Below, in pieces: positions 25,579 through 33,863 of a stretch of DNA of 64,000 bases. Under the pieces are notes generated by a model that was given only the letters and a program-made list of their open reading frames with translations, made no database searches and was not told the origin of the DNA. How positions within the stretch are numbered: position 1 is the stretch's first letter; each line of letters starts with the position of its first letter. Source of the stretch: Acidocella facilis ATCC 35904 (GTDB taxonomy: Bacteria; Pseudomonadota; Alphaproteobacteria; Acetobacterales; Acetobacteraceae); contig NZ_JHYG01000004.1 in the NCBI RefSeq assembly GCF_000687875.1, forward strand, positions 237,249 through 301,248, written 5' to 3'. Position numbers and translations under genes: made by a program.

Positions 25579-26792
25579 AGGCTTGTTCCCAGATGTTTGG
25601 CGACGGTGAAGATATCCTTATCCCCACGGCCGGAAAGGTTGAGCAGGATGATCTGCTCCTTGCCCATCTCCGGGGCGATCTTGGAGATATGGGCCAAAGC
25701 GTGGGCGCATTCGAGGGCGGGGATGATGCCCTCGGTGCGGGCGCAGAGCTGGAAGGCCTCCAGCGCCTCGCTATCGGTGATGCCGACATATTCGACGCGC
25801 TTGATGTCGTGCAGCCAGCTATGTTCCGGGCCGATGCCCGGATAATCCAACCCGGCGGAGATGGAGTGGGCCTCCTGGATCTGCCCGTCATCATCCTGCA
25901 GCAGATAGGTGCGGTTGCCGTGCAGCACGCCGGGGCGGCCCATATTCAGGCTGGCGGCGTGCTCGTGGCTATGCATGCCCTTGCCGGCGGCCTCGACGCC
26001 GATGAGGCGCACATTGGGCTCGTCCAGGAAGGTATGGAACAGGCCAATGGCGTTCGAGCCGCCGCCGACCGAGGCGATGGCGATATCCGGCAGGCGGCCT
26101 TCGGCCTGCATCAGCTGCTCGCGGGCCTCGGTGCCGATGATGGTCTGGAAGTCGCGCACCAGCTCCGGGTAGGGGTGCGGGCCGGCGGCGGTGCCGATGA
26201 TGTAGAAAGTGTCGTGCACATTCGCGACCCAGTCGCGCAGCGCATCGTTCATCGCGTCCTTCAGCGTGCCGGCGCCGGATTTCACCGGCACCACCTCGGC
26301 GCCCAGAAGCTTCATGCGGAACACGTTGGGCTGCTGGCGCTCGACGTCGGTGGCGCCCATGTAAACCGTGCAGGGCAGGCCGAACAGGGCGCAGACCGTG
26401 GCGGTGGCGACACCGTGCTGGCCGGCCCCGGTTTCGGCGATGATGCGGGTCTTGCCCATGCGCCTGGCCAGCAGAATCTGGCCGACGCAATTATTGATCT
26501 TGTGCGCGCCGGTATGGTTCAGCTCTTCGCGCTTGAAATAGATTTTCGCACCGCCCAGATGCGCGCTCAAACGCTGCGCATGCCAGAGCGGGCTCGGCCG
26601 CCCCACATAATGCGTCAGGTAGTAATCCAGCTCTTTCTGGAATTCCGGGTCGGATTTTGAGGCGCGGTAGGCGCTCTCCAGTTCCAGGATCAGCGGCATC
26701 AGGGTTTCAGCGACATAGCGGCCGCCAAATTCGCCGAAGCGGCCGCGAGCGTCGGGCCAGGCGCGCAGGCTGTTGGGGGTGTGGTCGTTCAT
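25575..26792 (-). CDS. trpB: tryptophan synthase beta chain
   Basis: PLP enzyme condensing indole with serine; 405 residues. PLP-binding Lys98 lies in [11 protein letters not shown], and the glycine-rich phosphate cup GGGSNAIG is present. [15 protein letters not shown] at the start is the family signature. Upstream member of trpB-trpA. No trpF is seen directly upstream, so these two stand apart from other trp genes in the window. Confidence 0.98.
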   Translation of the reverse strand: MNDHTPNSLRAWPDARGRFGEFGGRYVAETLMPLILELESAYRASKSDPEFQKELDYYLTHYVGRPSPLWHAQRLSAHLGGAKIYFKREELNHTGAHKINNCVGQILLARRMGKTRIIAETGAGQHGVATATVCALFGLPCTVYMGATDVERQQPNVFRMKLLGAEVVPVKSGAGTLKDAMNDALRDWVANVHDTFYIIGTAAGPHPYPELVRDFQTIIGTEAREQLMQAEGRLPDIAIASVGGGSNAIGLFHTFLDEPNVRLIGVEAAGKGMHSHEHAASLNMGRPGVLHGNRTYLLQDDDGQIQEAHSISAGLDYPGIGPEHSWLHDIKRVEYVGITDSEALEAFQLCARTEGIIPALECAHALAHISKIAPEMGKEQIILLNLSGRGDKDIFTVAKHLGTSL

Positions 26793-26951
26793 GCGTCTCT
26801 TCTAGCGCAGCCGGGCGGCAGTTAAACAGGGCCGAGCCGGCGGCGCGGGGTAAAAAATCATGTCGTGATGACAGGCCGGACATGAATTCGGCGCGCCAGG
26901 GCATCGATCCTGCTTGATCGGGCGGAGGGCAGGGTTTACGTATAAAGTATG

Positions 26952-26972
26952 AATTGAGAATTATTCTCAATT
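26952..26972. promoter_or_regulatory. iron-responsive palindrome (Fur/Irr-type box)
   Basis: A 21-base palindrome with arms AATTGAGAAT and ATTCTCAATT around one central T, directly after a TATAAAG stretch and about 22 bases before the ferritin-like gene. The core TGAGAAT-N-ATTCTCA matches Fur-type boxes and is close to the Irr/ICE pattern of alphaproteobacteria. Which regulator binds cannot be told from sequence. Confidence 0.7.
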
Positions 26973-26993
26973 ATCGTGCGAAAAGGGTAGCGC

Positions 26994-27518
26994 ATGTACG
27001 AGCAGGCGACCGGAGATAACCATTTTCTTGCCGACGTTCAGCGTTTGCGCGCCACCGCGCAGGCGATGATGGCCAGCGGGGCGGAGCCGGTGGGGCTGTT
27101 GCAGGCGGCGATGTCGGCCGAGATCGCCTGCGTGCTGCGCTACAGCCTGATCGCGATTTCCGCCGACGGGCTGGAGAATGAGTGGGTGGCCACCGAATGC
27201 GCGGCCCAGGCGGCGGATGAGCGCGACCATATGACGCGGCTGGCGGCGAGGATCACCGAGCTGGGCGGCAAGCCGGATTACTACGCCGCCGGGCTGGCGA
27301 CGCGCCACATGGCGCCGGAAGCCGCCAAGGGCTGCCTGCCGCGTCTGTTCGCGGAGAATCTGGCCGCCGAGCAATGCGTGATCGAGCTGTACCGGGAGCT
27401 GTCCGGGCATTTCGCCGGGCATGATCCGAAGACCCAGGCGCTCCTCAATGAGATCATGGCGGATGAGGAAGCCCATACCAGCGATATGGAAGATCTGCTG
27501 ACGACGCAGCTGATCTGA
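26994..27518 (+). CDS. ferritin-like diiron protein (bacterioferritin-related)
   Basis: 174 residues, four-helix bundle with carboxylate/His motifs in the right order: AEIACVLRYSLIAI (about 42-55), DERDHMTRLAARI (about 76-88), ENLAAEQCVIELYREL (about 122-137) and DEEAHTSDMEDLL (about 159-171). This is the Glu / ExxH / Glu / ExxH diiron layout of ferritin-like proteins, most like bacterioferritin (COG2193). A heme-ligand Met is not clearly identifiable. The iron-type operator just upstream supports an iron storage or detoxification role. Confidence 0.82.
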   Translation: MYEQATGDNHFLADVQRLRATAQAMMASGAEPVGLLQAAMSAEIACVLRYSLIAISADGLENEWVATECAAQAADERDHMTRLAARITELGGKPDYYAAGLATRHMAPEAAKGCLPRLFAENLAAEQCVIELYRELSGHFAGHDPKTQALLNEIMADEEAHTSDMEDLLTTQLI

Positions 27519-27534
27519 AAAAATCGGATTGAGT

Positions 27535-27577
27535 GACAAAAGGCCGGATCGCCCTGAGGGGCGTCCGGCCTTTTGTC
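27535..27577. terminator. bidirectional intrinsic terminator
   Basis: Arms GACAAAAGGCCGGA and TCCGGCCTTTTGTC with an inner CGCCC/GGGCG stem and a loop TGAG. Same construction as 420-463, and likewise next to an AAAAGTTTTTGG element. Confidence 0.82.
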
Positions 27578-27614
27578 TTGGTGGTCCTTTTTTGGATCTC
27601 TTTTTTAAATTTTC

Positions 27615-27746
27615 AAAAGTTTTTGGGGGTGTGGGGACTTTTTTTAAAAAGTCCCCACAACGTTCGGGGGAGGGCACTGGCGTTGCCACCGCCCCAGACG
27701 TTTTTGCCGCCTTTTTTGAAAAAAGGCGGCACCCAAAAAACTTTTA
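27615..27746. repeat. paired inverted AAAAGTTTTTGG elements (copy F)
   Basis: Left unit: AAAAGTTTTTGGGGGTG, hairpin TGGGGACTTTTT/AAAAAGTCCCCA, CAACGTTCGGGGG. Right unit reversed: AGACGTTTTT, hairpin GCCGCCTTTTTT/AAAAAAGGCGGC, ACCCAAAAAACTTTTA. The right edge supplies the TAA stop of the isocitrate dehydrogenase gene. Hairpin arms differ between the two units, but each is self-complementary. Confidence 0.8.
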
Positions 27747-29222
27747 GCCCTCGCCCTGCGGGCGCTCAAACGCGTCCTTGCCGTCAAAACGCTGCAGCTT
27801 CTCGATATGCATCCAGGAGAATTTCGCGCCGATGCGCTGCACCAGATAGGAGATCTCCGGCTGCCCCTCGCCGGTATTGCCGGCCAGCGAGATCGGGTGC
27901 TTCAGCATGAAGCGGGCGGCGAAATGGTCGACCAGGAAGGTCTGGCCGCCCGTCGGCGGATAGACGGTGACGCCACGGTTGGAAATGCCGGTGAGGGTGA
28001 AGGGGCTGTACTCGGAAATCTGCTCCAGCGTCTTGCCCAGCGTCTCGGCGTCCTGGTCGGTTTCCAGGAACACGTCGATGCCGACCAGCTCGCGGGTGGA
28101 GGGCTCCATATGCGCGGTCAGCTTCGGCCAGGCGGTGAGTTCCAGCTTCTTGTAGGTGCGGGACTTCATCGCGGAGGTGCGGCCGAGATTGGCGATGACC
28201 TGATCCGTATAGGCTTTGGTGCCGACACCATGGCCGCGCGGGGCGAGGTCCCCGGTGAGGTTGCGGCCTTCCGCCAGGGTGACGAACAAGGCCTGCTCGA
28301 CTTTCTCGGCGACATCGAAGGCGCCGATATGGCGCAGCAGCATGATCGCGGCGGAGAGCAGGGCGGTTGGGTTCGCCATGTCCTTGCCGGCGATGTCCGG
28401 GGCGGAGCCGTGCACGGCCTCGAACATCGCCACCTGGTCGCCGAGATTGGAGGAGGGGGCGATGCCCAGACCGCCGACCAGACCGGCCGCGAGGTCCGAG
28501 ATGATGTCGCCATTCATGTTGGAGGTGACGATGACGTCGTAAGTCTCCGGGCGGATGACCAACTGGTGGGCGCAGTTATCGATGATCACCTGGCTGGCCT
28601 TGATGCCGGGATATTCGCGCGCCACCTTCTCGCCCATGCGCTTCATCATGCCCTCGGTGAGCTTCATGATGTTGGCCTTATGGGCGACGGTGACTTCCTT
28701 GCGCTCTTCGGACAGCGCCACGCCGTAGGCGGCGCGGATGATGCGCTCGCAGCCGGCGGCGGTCATCAGCTTCAGGCACTGGGCGACGGTGCTGGTCTGC
28801 ATATGCTCGATGCCGGCGTAAACGTCCTCGACGTTTTCACGCACGATCACCATGTCGATGCCGCGGCCGGAGAAGGGGGTCTGGATGCCGGGCAGCTCGC
28901 GCACCGGGCGGATATTGGCGTAGAGTTCGAAATATTTGCGCATCGTCACGTTGGCGGATTTGCCGCCATAGCCGATGGGGGTTTCCAGCGGGGATTTCAG
29001 CGCCAGCTTGTTGGCGCCGATGGAGTCCAGCGTTTCACGCGGCACGCCGGTGACCACGCCGCGCTCGAACGCCTTGGCGCCGGCCTCGGCGAAATCCCAT
29101 TCGATCGGGGCGTTGGCGGCCTCCAGGATGCGAATGGTGGCGTCCATGACCTCGGGGCCGATGCCGTCCCCCGGCAAAGCTGTGACTTTGGTCTTCGGGG
29201 TGGTCGAACCGGTTGCGGTCAT
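27744..29222 (-). CDS. icd: isocitrate dehydrogenase, long form with C-terminal extension
   Basis: Oxidatively decarboxylates isocitrate in the TCA cycle. 492 residues: beta-decarboxylating dehydrogenase core (LPGDGIGPEVMD near residue 17; RENVEDVYAGIEH; NMNGDIISDLAAGLVGG; HGSAPDIAGKDMANPTA) plus about 150 extra residues at the C-terminus, as in Thermus- and Rickettsia-type enzymes. I cannot decide between NAD and NADP from the visible motifs. Single gene; its TAA lies in a repeat element. Confidence 0.9.
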   Translation of the reverse strand: MTATGSTTPKTKVTALPGDGIGPEVMDATIRILEAANAPIEWDFAEAGAKAFERGVVTGVPRETLDSIGANKLALKSPLETPIGYGGKSANVTMRKYFELYANIRPVRELPGIQTPFSGRGIDMVIVRENVEDVYAGIEHMQTSTVAQCLKLMTAAGCERIIRAAYGVALSEERKEVTVAHKANIMKLTEGMMKRMGEKVAREYPGIKASQVIIDNCAHQLVIRPETYDVIVTSNMNGDIISDLAAGLVGGLGIAPSSNLGDQVAMFEAVHGSAPDIAGKDMANPTALLSAAIMLLRHIGAFDVAEKVEQALFVTLAEGRNLTGDLAPRGHGVGTKAYTDQVIANLGRTSAMKSRTYKKLELTAWPKLTAHMEPSTRELVGIDVFLETDQDAETLGKTLEQISEYSPFTLTGISNRGVTVYPPTGGQTFLVDHFAARFMLKHPISLAGNTGEGQPEISYLVQRIGAKFSWMHIEKLQRFDGKDAFERPQGEG

Positions 29223-29324
29223 GTCTTGGCTCCTGTTTTCTGGATGGCGGCCTTATAGCCTTGTGTTGCGGCGCGGCATATACGTGCCGATGGCATTTCG
29301 GATATGGGCTATGGGCGATCCTGG

Positions 29325-30743
29325 TTAACGCCCCGTGATGATAAACCCACGCGCGGCGGGCGGATAGACGAAGCCTGGCGGCGGCGGGGCCGGGCCGGCC
29401 TGGCCGCACCAGCCTTGGCCGCGGGTCCAGGCGCAGATCATGATCGGGTGTTTGCCGGGAAAGAAACGGTCGCGCACAACGCAGCGATCGCGGGTGAAGC
29501 CGGGCGGGATGGGGGTGTCCTCAGGGGCTATGATCGCATCGGCGCGTGCCGCATCCTGCATGCTTGTGAAATCGGTGCTGGTGAAGAGCGGCGTCATCGG
29601 CACGAAATGGCTGTTGACGATGCCGACCGCGACCAGGCAGGGATGCCGCGCCGCGAGGGCGCTGTAGAGGCTGGTGGCGCTGCTGTCTTCCAGCAGCGCG
29701 TAGGCGGTCACCGGCGAGAGCAGCAGGCCGGAGAGCAGCGCCAGCACCAGCTTCCGGGACAGCGGCCGCTCCGCCAGTCCGACGCCCACCAGTGGCACAA
29801 TCAGTGCGATGGCCGGGAAGATGAAGCGCAATTCCTTATGGCCGAGCAGATTATGCTCGACCAGGATCACCAGCGCCGCCAGCGCCAGCGCCAGCATCGG
29901 CAGCCGGCGCGCCCCGCGCCAAGCCAGCCAGACGATGGGGATGATGGCCCAGAGCCAATCCTCCAGCAGATGCAGCGCATAGAAGCTGACCGGCTCGCCG
30001 CCGAAACTCCCCGAAGCGACGCCGAGCACGGCGTTGAGATAGATATTGAGCCAGAAGGAGCGGAAAGGCTGGCCCCAGGTGAGCCAATCCAGCCCCCCGG
30101 CGAGAAGCACCGGCAGGCCAGCGGCGGCGAGCGCCAACGCCCAGCGCCGGGGGCTGCGCCCGCACAGCATCAGCCCGATCAGCGCGATCGCCGGGGCGAG
30201 CTGTTCGCGCAGCACGAAGCTCAAGCCCAGCAGCGCGCCGGCGGCGAGACTGTGCGCGCGCGCCTCGCTCTGGCGGGCGCGGGTGGCGAAATAACAGGCC
30301 GGCACCAGCGCGTAGGCGCTCAGCGATTCCTCCAACGGGTGCGGCGCCATCAGCCAGAGATCCGGCCAGAGGGCGGCGAGGCCGCCGGCGATCCAGCCGC
30401 CACGCGCGCCATGGAACATCCGGCCCCAGCCATAGGCGCAGCCGACCAGGCTGAGCGAGGCGAGGCAGAGCAGGATCTTGTCGAGGATGAGCCCGGTGAT
30501 GGGGGCGCCGCCGAGGGCTTTCACCAGCCAGATCGGCCCAGCCAGCAGGCCGGGAAGCAGCCAGGAGCGCATGCCGACCTGGAATTCCCACGGCACCGGC
30601 CCGTGCCCGTAAACCAGCCGATGCGCCTGGCCGAAATATTGGATGATCTCGTCCGGGGCGACGATATCCTGGCCCCAGATCGCCAGAGGCAAGCGCAGCG
30701 CCAGCGCCAGGAGGAAAATAAGATATGCGGGCCGTAATGTCAT
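29325..30743 (-). CDS. Alg9/PIG-B-like (GT22) membrane mannosyltransferase, copy 2
   Basis: A 472-residue polytopic protein with about nine hydrophobic helices. The first loop IVAPDEIIQYFGQAHRLVYG carries the acidic PDE motif of GT-C enzymes, and HKELRFIFPAIAL matches the HKExRF signature of the eukaryote-like Alg9/Alg12/PIG-B family (GT22). Expected to use a polyprenyl-phosphate sugar on the periplasmic side. Tandem paralogue of the gene at 30740, with which it overlaps by four bases. Acceptor unknown. Confidence 0.82.
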   Translation of the reverse strand: MTLRPAYLIFLLALALRLPLAIWGQDIVAPDEIIQYFGQAHRLVYGHGPVPWEFQVGMRSWLLPGLLAGPIWLVKALGGAPITGLILDKILLCLASLSLVGCAYGWGRMFHGARGGWIAGGLAALWPDLWLMAPHPLEESLSAYALVPACYFATRARQSEARAHSLAAGALLGLSFVLREQLAPAIALIGLMLCGRSPRRWALALAAAGLPVLLAGGLDWLTWGQPFRSFWLNIYLNAVLGVASGSFGGEPVSFYALHLLEDWLWAIIPIVWLAWRGARRLPMLALALAALVILVEHNLLGHKELRFIFPAIALIVPLVGVGLAERPLSRKLVLALLSGLLLSPVTAYALLEDSSATSLYSALAARHPCLVAVGIVNSHFVPMTPLFTSTDFTSMQDAARADAIIAPEDTPIPPGFTRDRCVVRDRFFPGKHPIMICAWTRGQGWCGQAGPAPPPPGFVYPPAARGFIITGR

Positions 30744-32215
30744 GGCGGGCCAGCTTGAGGAGGCCGAGTTCCGGGCGATATGATTTGAAAGGCGCGCGCT
30801 TCCGGAGGGAAAATAAGGTGCAGTGGCGGAGCAGGAGACGTCTGGTCACACCAGCCTTGCTCTCTCGTCCAGCTGCAAAGGCGAGGGTTTGTTGTGCTGC
30901 TGGCGCCGGGGTCGCGGGTAATGCAGATGCTTTGGCGAAAGCCTGCCGGCACATGCGTAAACCCATTGGCACCGATAATGGCGTCGGCCTGCGACATCCC
31001 TTCGGAACCGGTAAAGCGGGTGGTGGTAAACAACATGGCCATCGGGATGAAGCTGATGGGCAGACTGTCCGCGACAAGGCATGGGTGGCGGTGCGCCAGC
31101 GCGTCATAGAGCGCGAACTGACGTCGCTGGGCGGTCACAGATTCGGGCAGCCGAGGGCTCAGCAGCGGGCCGGATAGAAGTGCGAGACCTGCAAGCAGGG
31201 GCCGCCAGGGCGGCGCGGCGCCAAACGAGAGGGCGAAACCAGCGCCTGCCAGAGGCACCAGCAACGCTATGGCCGGGAAAATATAACGGAATTCTTTGTG
31301 GGAGATCAGGCTATGTTCGAGCAGCAGAGCGAGGGCCGCCAGTGCCGCGGACGGTGAGAGCTTGGCGCCACGCCATGCGAACAAGGCTAAAAAGGGTATT
31401 GCCCAGAGCCAATCCATGGCCATGTCAAGAATATATCGAAGCAAGGGCGTGGGCAAAAACAATCCGCTATCGCCATGGCCGATGATTGGATTGAGATAAA
31501 TATTAAGCCAGAATGAGCGGAATGGCTGGCCCCATGTCACCCAATCAAGGCCACCCGCGAACAGTACCGGCAGGGTTGCGGCACTCACTGCAATTGCCCA
31601 ATGCTGCAGTTTTCGCCCGCAAAGAATAATGCCGATGATGGCGATGCCCGGGGCCAGCGCTTCACGAAAGATGAAACTCATCCCGAGCAGCCACCCTGCA
31701 ACGAGCAGGCGGCCTGTTTGCCGGGGAAGGCTGGCGAGGCAGGCGGCGGGAACCAGGCAATAGGCAGCCACTGCCTCTTCCAGCGGGTGCGGGGCCATCA
31801 GCCAGAGATCCGGCCATAATGCGGTCAGCCCCCCGGCGATCAATCCGCCGCGTAAGCCCTGCGCCATCCGCCCCCAGACGAAGCCGCTCCAGACCAGGCT
31901 GAGCGAGGCGAAGCAGAGCAGCACGCGCACCAGCACCACGCCCGCATAAGGCGAAAGCCCGGCCAGCTTGGCCATTTCCATCGGCCCGGCGACCATCCCC
32001 GGCAGCAGCCAGGAGCGCAGACCCACCTGATATTCCCACGCCACCGGCCCCTGGCCGTAAACCAGCCGGTGCGCCTGGCCGAAATATTGCGCGACCTCGT
32101 CCGGCGCGATGAAATTCTGCCCCCAGATCGCTAAGGGCAGCCGCAGGGCCAGGGCCAACAGGCAACAGACCAGGAACGGGCGTGCCGTGAGCAGGCTGCG
32201 CCCGGCTGCGATCAA
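30740..32215 (-). CDS. Alg9/PIG-B-like (GT22) membrane mannosyltransferase, copy 1
   Basis: 491 residues, about nine membrane helices, with FIAPDEVAQYFGQAHRLVYG and HKEFRYIFPAIALL. Its N-terminal half is nearly the same as copy 2 (LLALALRLPLAIWGQ and RSWLLPG are shared), while the C-terminal half has drifted, although CSWTREQGWCDQ is still comparable to CAWTRGQGWCGQ. ATGA overlaps on both sides place it in a run with the ferredoxin reductase gene upstream and copy 2 downstream. Likely role in a cell-surface glycan or glycolipid; inference. Confidence 0.82.
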   Translation of the reverse strand: MIAAGRSLLTARPFLVCCLLALALRLPLAIWGQNFIAPDEVAQYFGQAHRLVYGQGPVAWEYQVGLRSWLLPGMVAGPMEMAKLAGLSPYAGVVLVRVLLCFASLSLVWSGFVWGRMAQGLRGGLIAGGLTALWPDLWLMAPHPLEEAVAAYCLVPAACLASLPRQTGRLLVAGWLLGMSFIFREALAPGIAIIGIILCGRKLQHWAIAVSAATLPVLFAGGLDWVTWGQPFRSFWLNIYLNPIIGHGDSGLFLPTPLLRYILDMAMDWLWAIPFLALFAWRGAKLSPSAALAALALLLEHSLISHKEFRYIFPAIALLVPLAGAGFALSFGAAPPWRPLLAGLALLSGPLLSPRLPESVTAQRRQFALYDALAHRHPCLVADSLPISFIPMAMLFTTTRFTGSEGMSQADAIIGANGFTHVPAGFRQSICITRDPGASSTTNPRLCSWTREQGWCDQTSPAPPLHLIFPPEARAFQIISPGTRPPQAGPP

Positions 32216-33222
32216 CCCGGCACGCCTTTGGTGGTGGAGTATTCGAAATGCAGCGCCGTGTCCGGGTTCACGATCGGGTAGATCGCGTGCGCCGCCATCG
32301 CGCCCTCGGCGAAGCCTTGCAGGATCAGCTTCAGCTTGCCGGGATAGGTGCAGATATCGCCCACCGCGAACACGCCGGGCAGGGAGGTTTGCATGTTGTA
32401 GGGCGTCACCGCGACATGGCTTTTTTCCAGACCCAGGCCCCAGTCATTGATCGGCCCCAGCTCCATCGCCAGCCCGAAGAAGGGCAGCAGCACGTCGGCG
32501 GGCAGATGCTTGGTGGCGCCGTCCAGGTCGGCCACTTCCACCGCCTCCAGCGCGCCGCCCGCGCCGTGCAGGGCGTGCAGCTGGTAAGGGATTACCATCT
32601 CGACCTTGCTTTCAGCGGCCAGCGCGTCGAGCTGGGCGGTGCTCTCCGGGGCGGCGCGGAATTTCGGGCGGCGATGCACCACGGCGATGCTGGCGGCGAT
32701 GCCTTGCAGGGCCAGCGCCCAATCCACCGCCGAGTCGCCGCCGCCGGCAATGACCACGCGCTTGCCGCGCAAATCCTCGCGCTTCTTCACATAATAACGC
32801 ACGGCCCCGCTGGCCTCATACGCCTCCAGCCCGTCCAGCGGCGGGCGGTTGGGGCCGAAGGCGCCGGCGCCGGCGGCGAGGATCACGGCTTTGGCTTTCA
32901 CCTCATCCCCGGCGCTGGTGGTCAGGGTGAAATCCCCCGCCGCCCCGGAGAGGCCGGTCACCTGCCTTCCCAGCAGCTTCGCGCAGTTGAACGGCGCGAT
33001 CTGCTCTTCCAGCTTGGCGATCAGCGCGCCGCCCTCGATGCCGGGATGGGCGGGAATGTCGTAGATCGGCTTTTCCGGGTAGAGGGCGACGCATTGCCCG
33101 CCCAGCTCGTCCAGCGCGTCGATCAGCACGCAGGACATTTTCAGCATCCCGCATTCGAACACCGCGAACATGCCGGCCGGGCCAGCGCCTATGATCGCCA
33201 CATCGGCAGAAATCCGTTCCAT
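32212..33222 (-). CDS. ferredoxin/flavodoxin-NADP reductase, thioredoxin-reductase-like
   Basis: 336-residue FAD/NAD(P)H flavoprotein. FAD site VAIIGAGPAGMFAVFECG at the start, LYPEKPIYDIPAHP typical of TrxR-like FNRs (Bacillus YumC type), NADPH site VVIAGGGDSAVDWALALQ (about 155-172) and GVFAVGDICTYPGKLKLI near the end. There is no CxxC redox pair, so it is not a thioredoxin reductase. ATG 33222 is chosen because the FAD motif follows at residue 8; the longer frame runs into a repeat element. Confidence 0.9.
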   Translation of the reverse strand: MERISADVAIIGAGPAGMFAVFECGMLKMSCVLIDALDELGGQCVALYPEKPIYDIPAHPGIEGGALIAKLEEQIAPFNCAKLLGRQVTGLSGAAGDFTLTTSAGDEVKAKAVILAAGAGAFGPNRPPLDGLEAYEASGAVRYYVKKREDLRGKRVVIAGGGDSAVDWALALQGIAASIAVVHRRPKFRAAPESTAQLDALAAESKVEMVIPYQLHALHGAGGALEAVEVADLDGATKHLPADVLLPFFGLAMELGPINDWGLGLEKSHVAVTPYNMQTSLPGVFAVGDICTYPGKLKLILQGFAEGAMAAHAIYPIVNPDTALHFEYSTTKGVPG

Positions 33223-33281
33223 GCGCTCTGCTTTGCCCCGGCCCCCTTTTCCAATCAAGCCGGTCCCGGCAAAACAATGCA

Positions 33282-33423
33282 GAGACCATTTCCAAAGCCA
33301 CTCTGGCGGCCGGCAAGCGGCGTGTTTCTGTGCGCCGGTGCTCACGTACTTAATGTACGCTGCGCGCCGGTGCTCGAAACCCACCACTTGACGACTCACC
33401 AGAGTGACTTTTGAAACGGTCTC
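33282..33423. mobile_element. 142-bp MITE-like element with 25-bp terminal inverted repeats
   Basis: Left end GAGACCATTTCCAAAGCCAC plus TCTGG, right end CCAGAGTGACTTTTGAAACG plus GTCTC; 22 of 25 positions pair. The inside holds the shorter direct/inverted repeats GCGCCGGTGCTC and ACGTACTTAATGTACG. No coding capacity and no clear target duplication. It lies between the divergent ferredoxin reductase and tsaE genes and ends two bases before the tsaE ATG. Confidence 0.75.
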
Positions 33424-33425
33424 TT

Positions 33426-33863
33426 ATGCGCCTGAAGCTGAAGGACGAGTCGGAGACGCAAAGCCTGGGGGAAAAACTGGCCGCGGTCGCGCGCGCCGGG
33501 GACGTGCTGCTGCTGGAAGGCCCGCTGGGGGCGGGCAAGTCCAGCTTCGCGCGCGCTTTCATCCGCGCCCGGCTGGGGGATGCGCGGCTGACCGTGCCCA
33601 GCCCAACCTTCACGCTGGTGCAAACATACGACGCCCCGGACGGCACCCAGATCTGGCATTATGATCTCTGGCGGCTGGATGGTCCGGGGGGGCTTGAGGA
33701 GCTGGGCTGGGACGAGGCGCTGGAGGGCATCGCTCTGGTGGAATGGCCGGAGCGGCTGGGTGAGCTGACCCCGCCCGGCGCCTGGCACCTGCGGTTTTCG
33801 CTGGATGGCGACGGGCGGATGGTTGAGATTGCAGGGGATGTGAGAGGTTTCGATGCGACCTGA
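33426..33863 (+). CDS. tsaE: tRNA threonylcarbamoyladenosine biosynthesis ATPase TsaE
   Basis: Small ATPase of the t6A37 tRNA-modification complex with TsaB/TsaD. P-loop EGPLGAGKSSFARAF (about residues 31-45), SPTFTLVQTY, HYDLWRLDGPGGLEELGWDE and LVEWPERLGE are the family motifs; 145 residues is normal. The ATG at 33426 directly follows a MITE-like element and has no visible ribosome site; a TTG at 33411 inside the element is an alternative. It overlaps the next gene by 11 bases. Confidence 0.93.
   Translation: MRLKLKDESETQSLGEKLAAVARAGDVLLLEGPLGAGKSSFARAFIRARLGDARLTVPSPTFTLVQTYDAPDGTQIWHYDLWRLDGPGGLEELGWDEALEGIALVEWPERLGELTPPGAWHLRFSLDGDGRMVEIAGDVRGFDAT

Noticed and set aside
33282..33423. 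Remnant of an IS transposase
   Set aside because: Only 142 bp, no coding sequence; inverted ends alone fit a MITE-like element.
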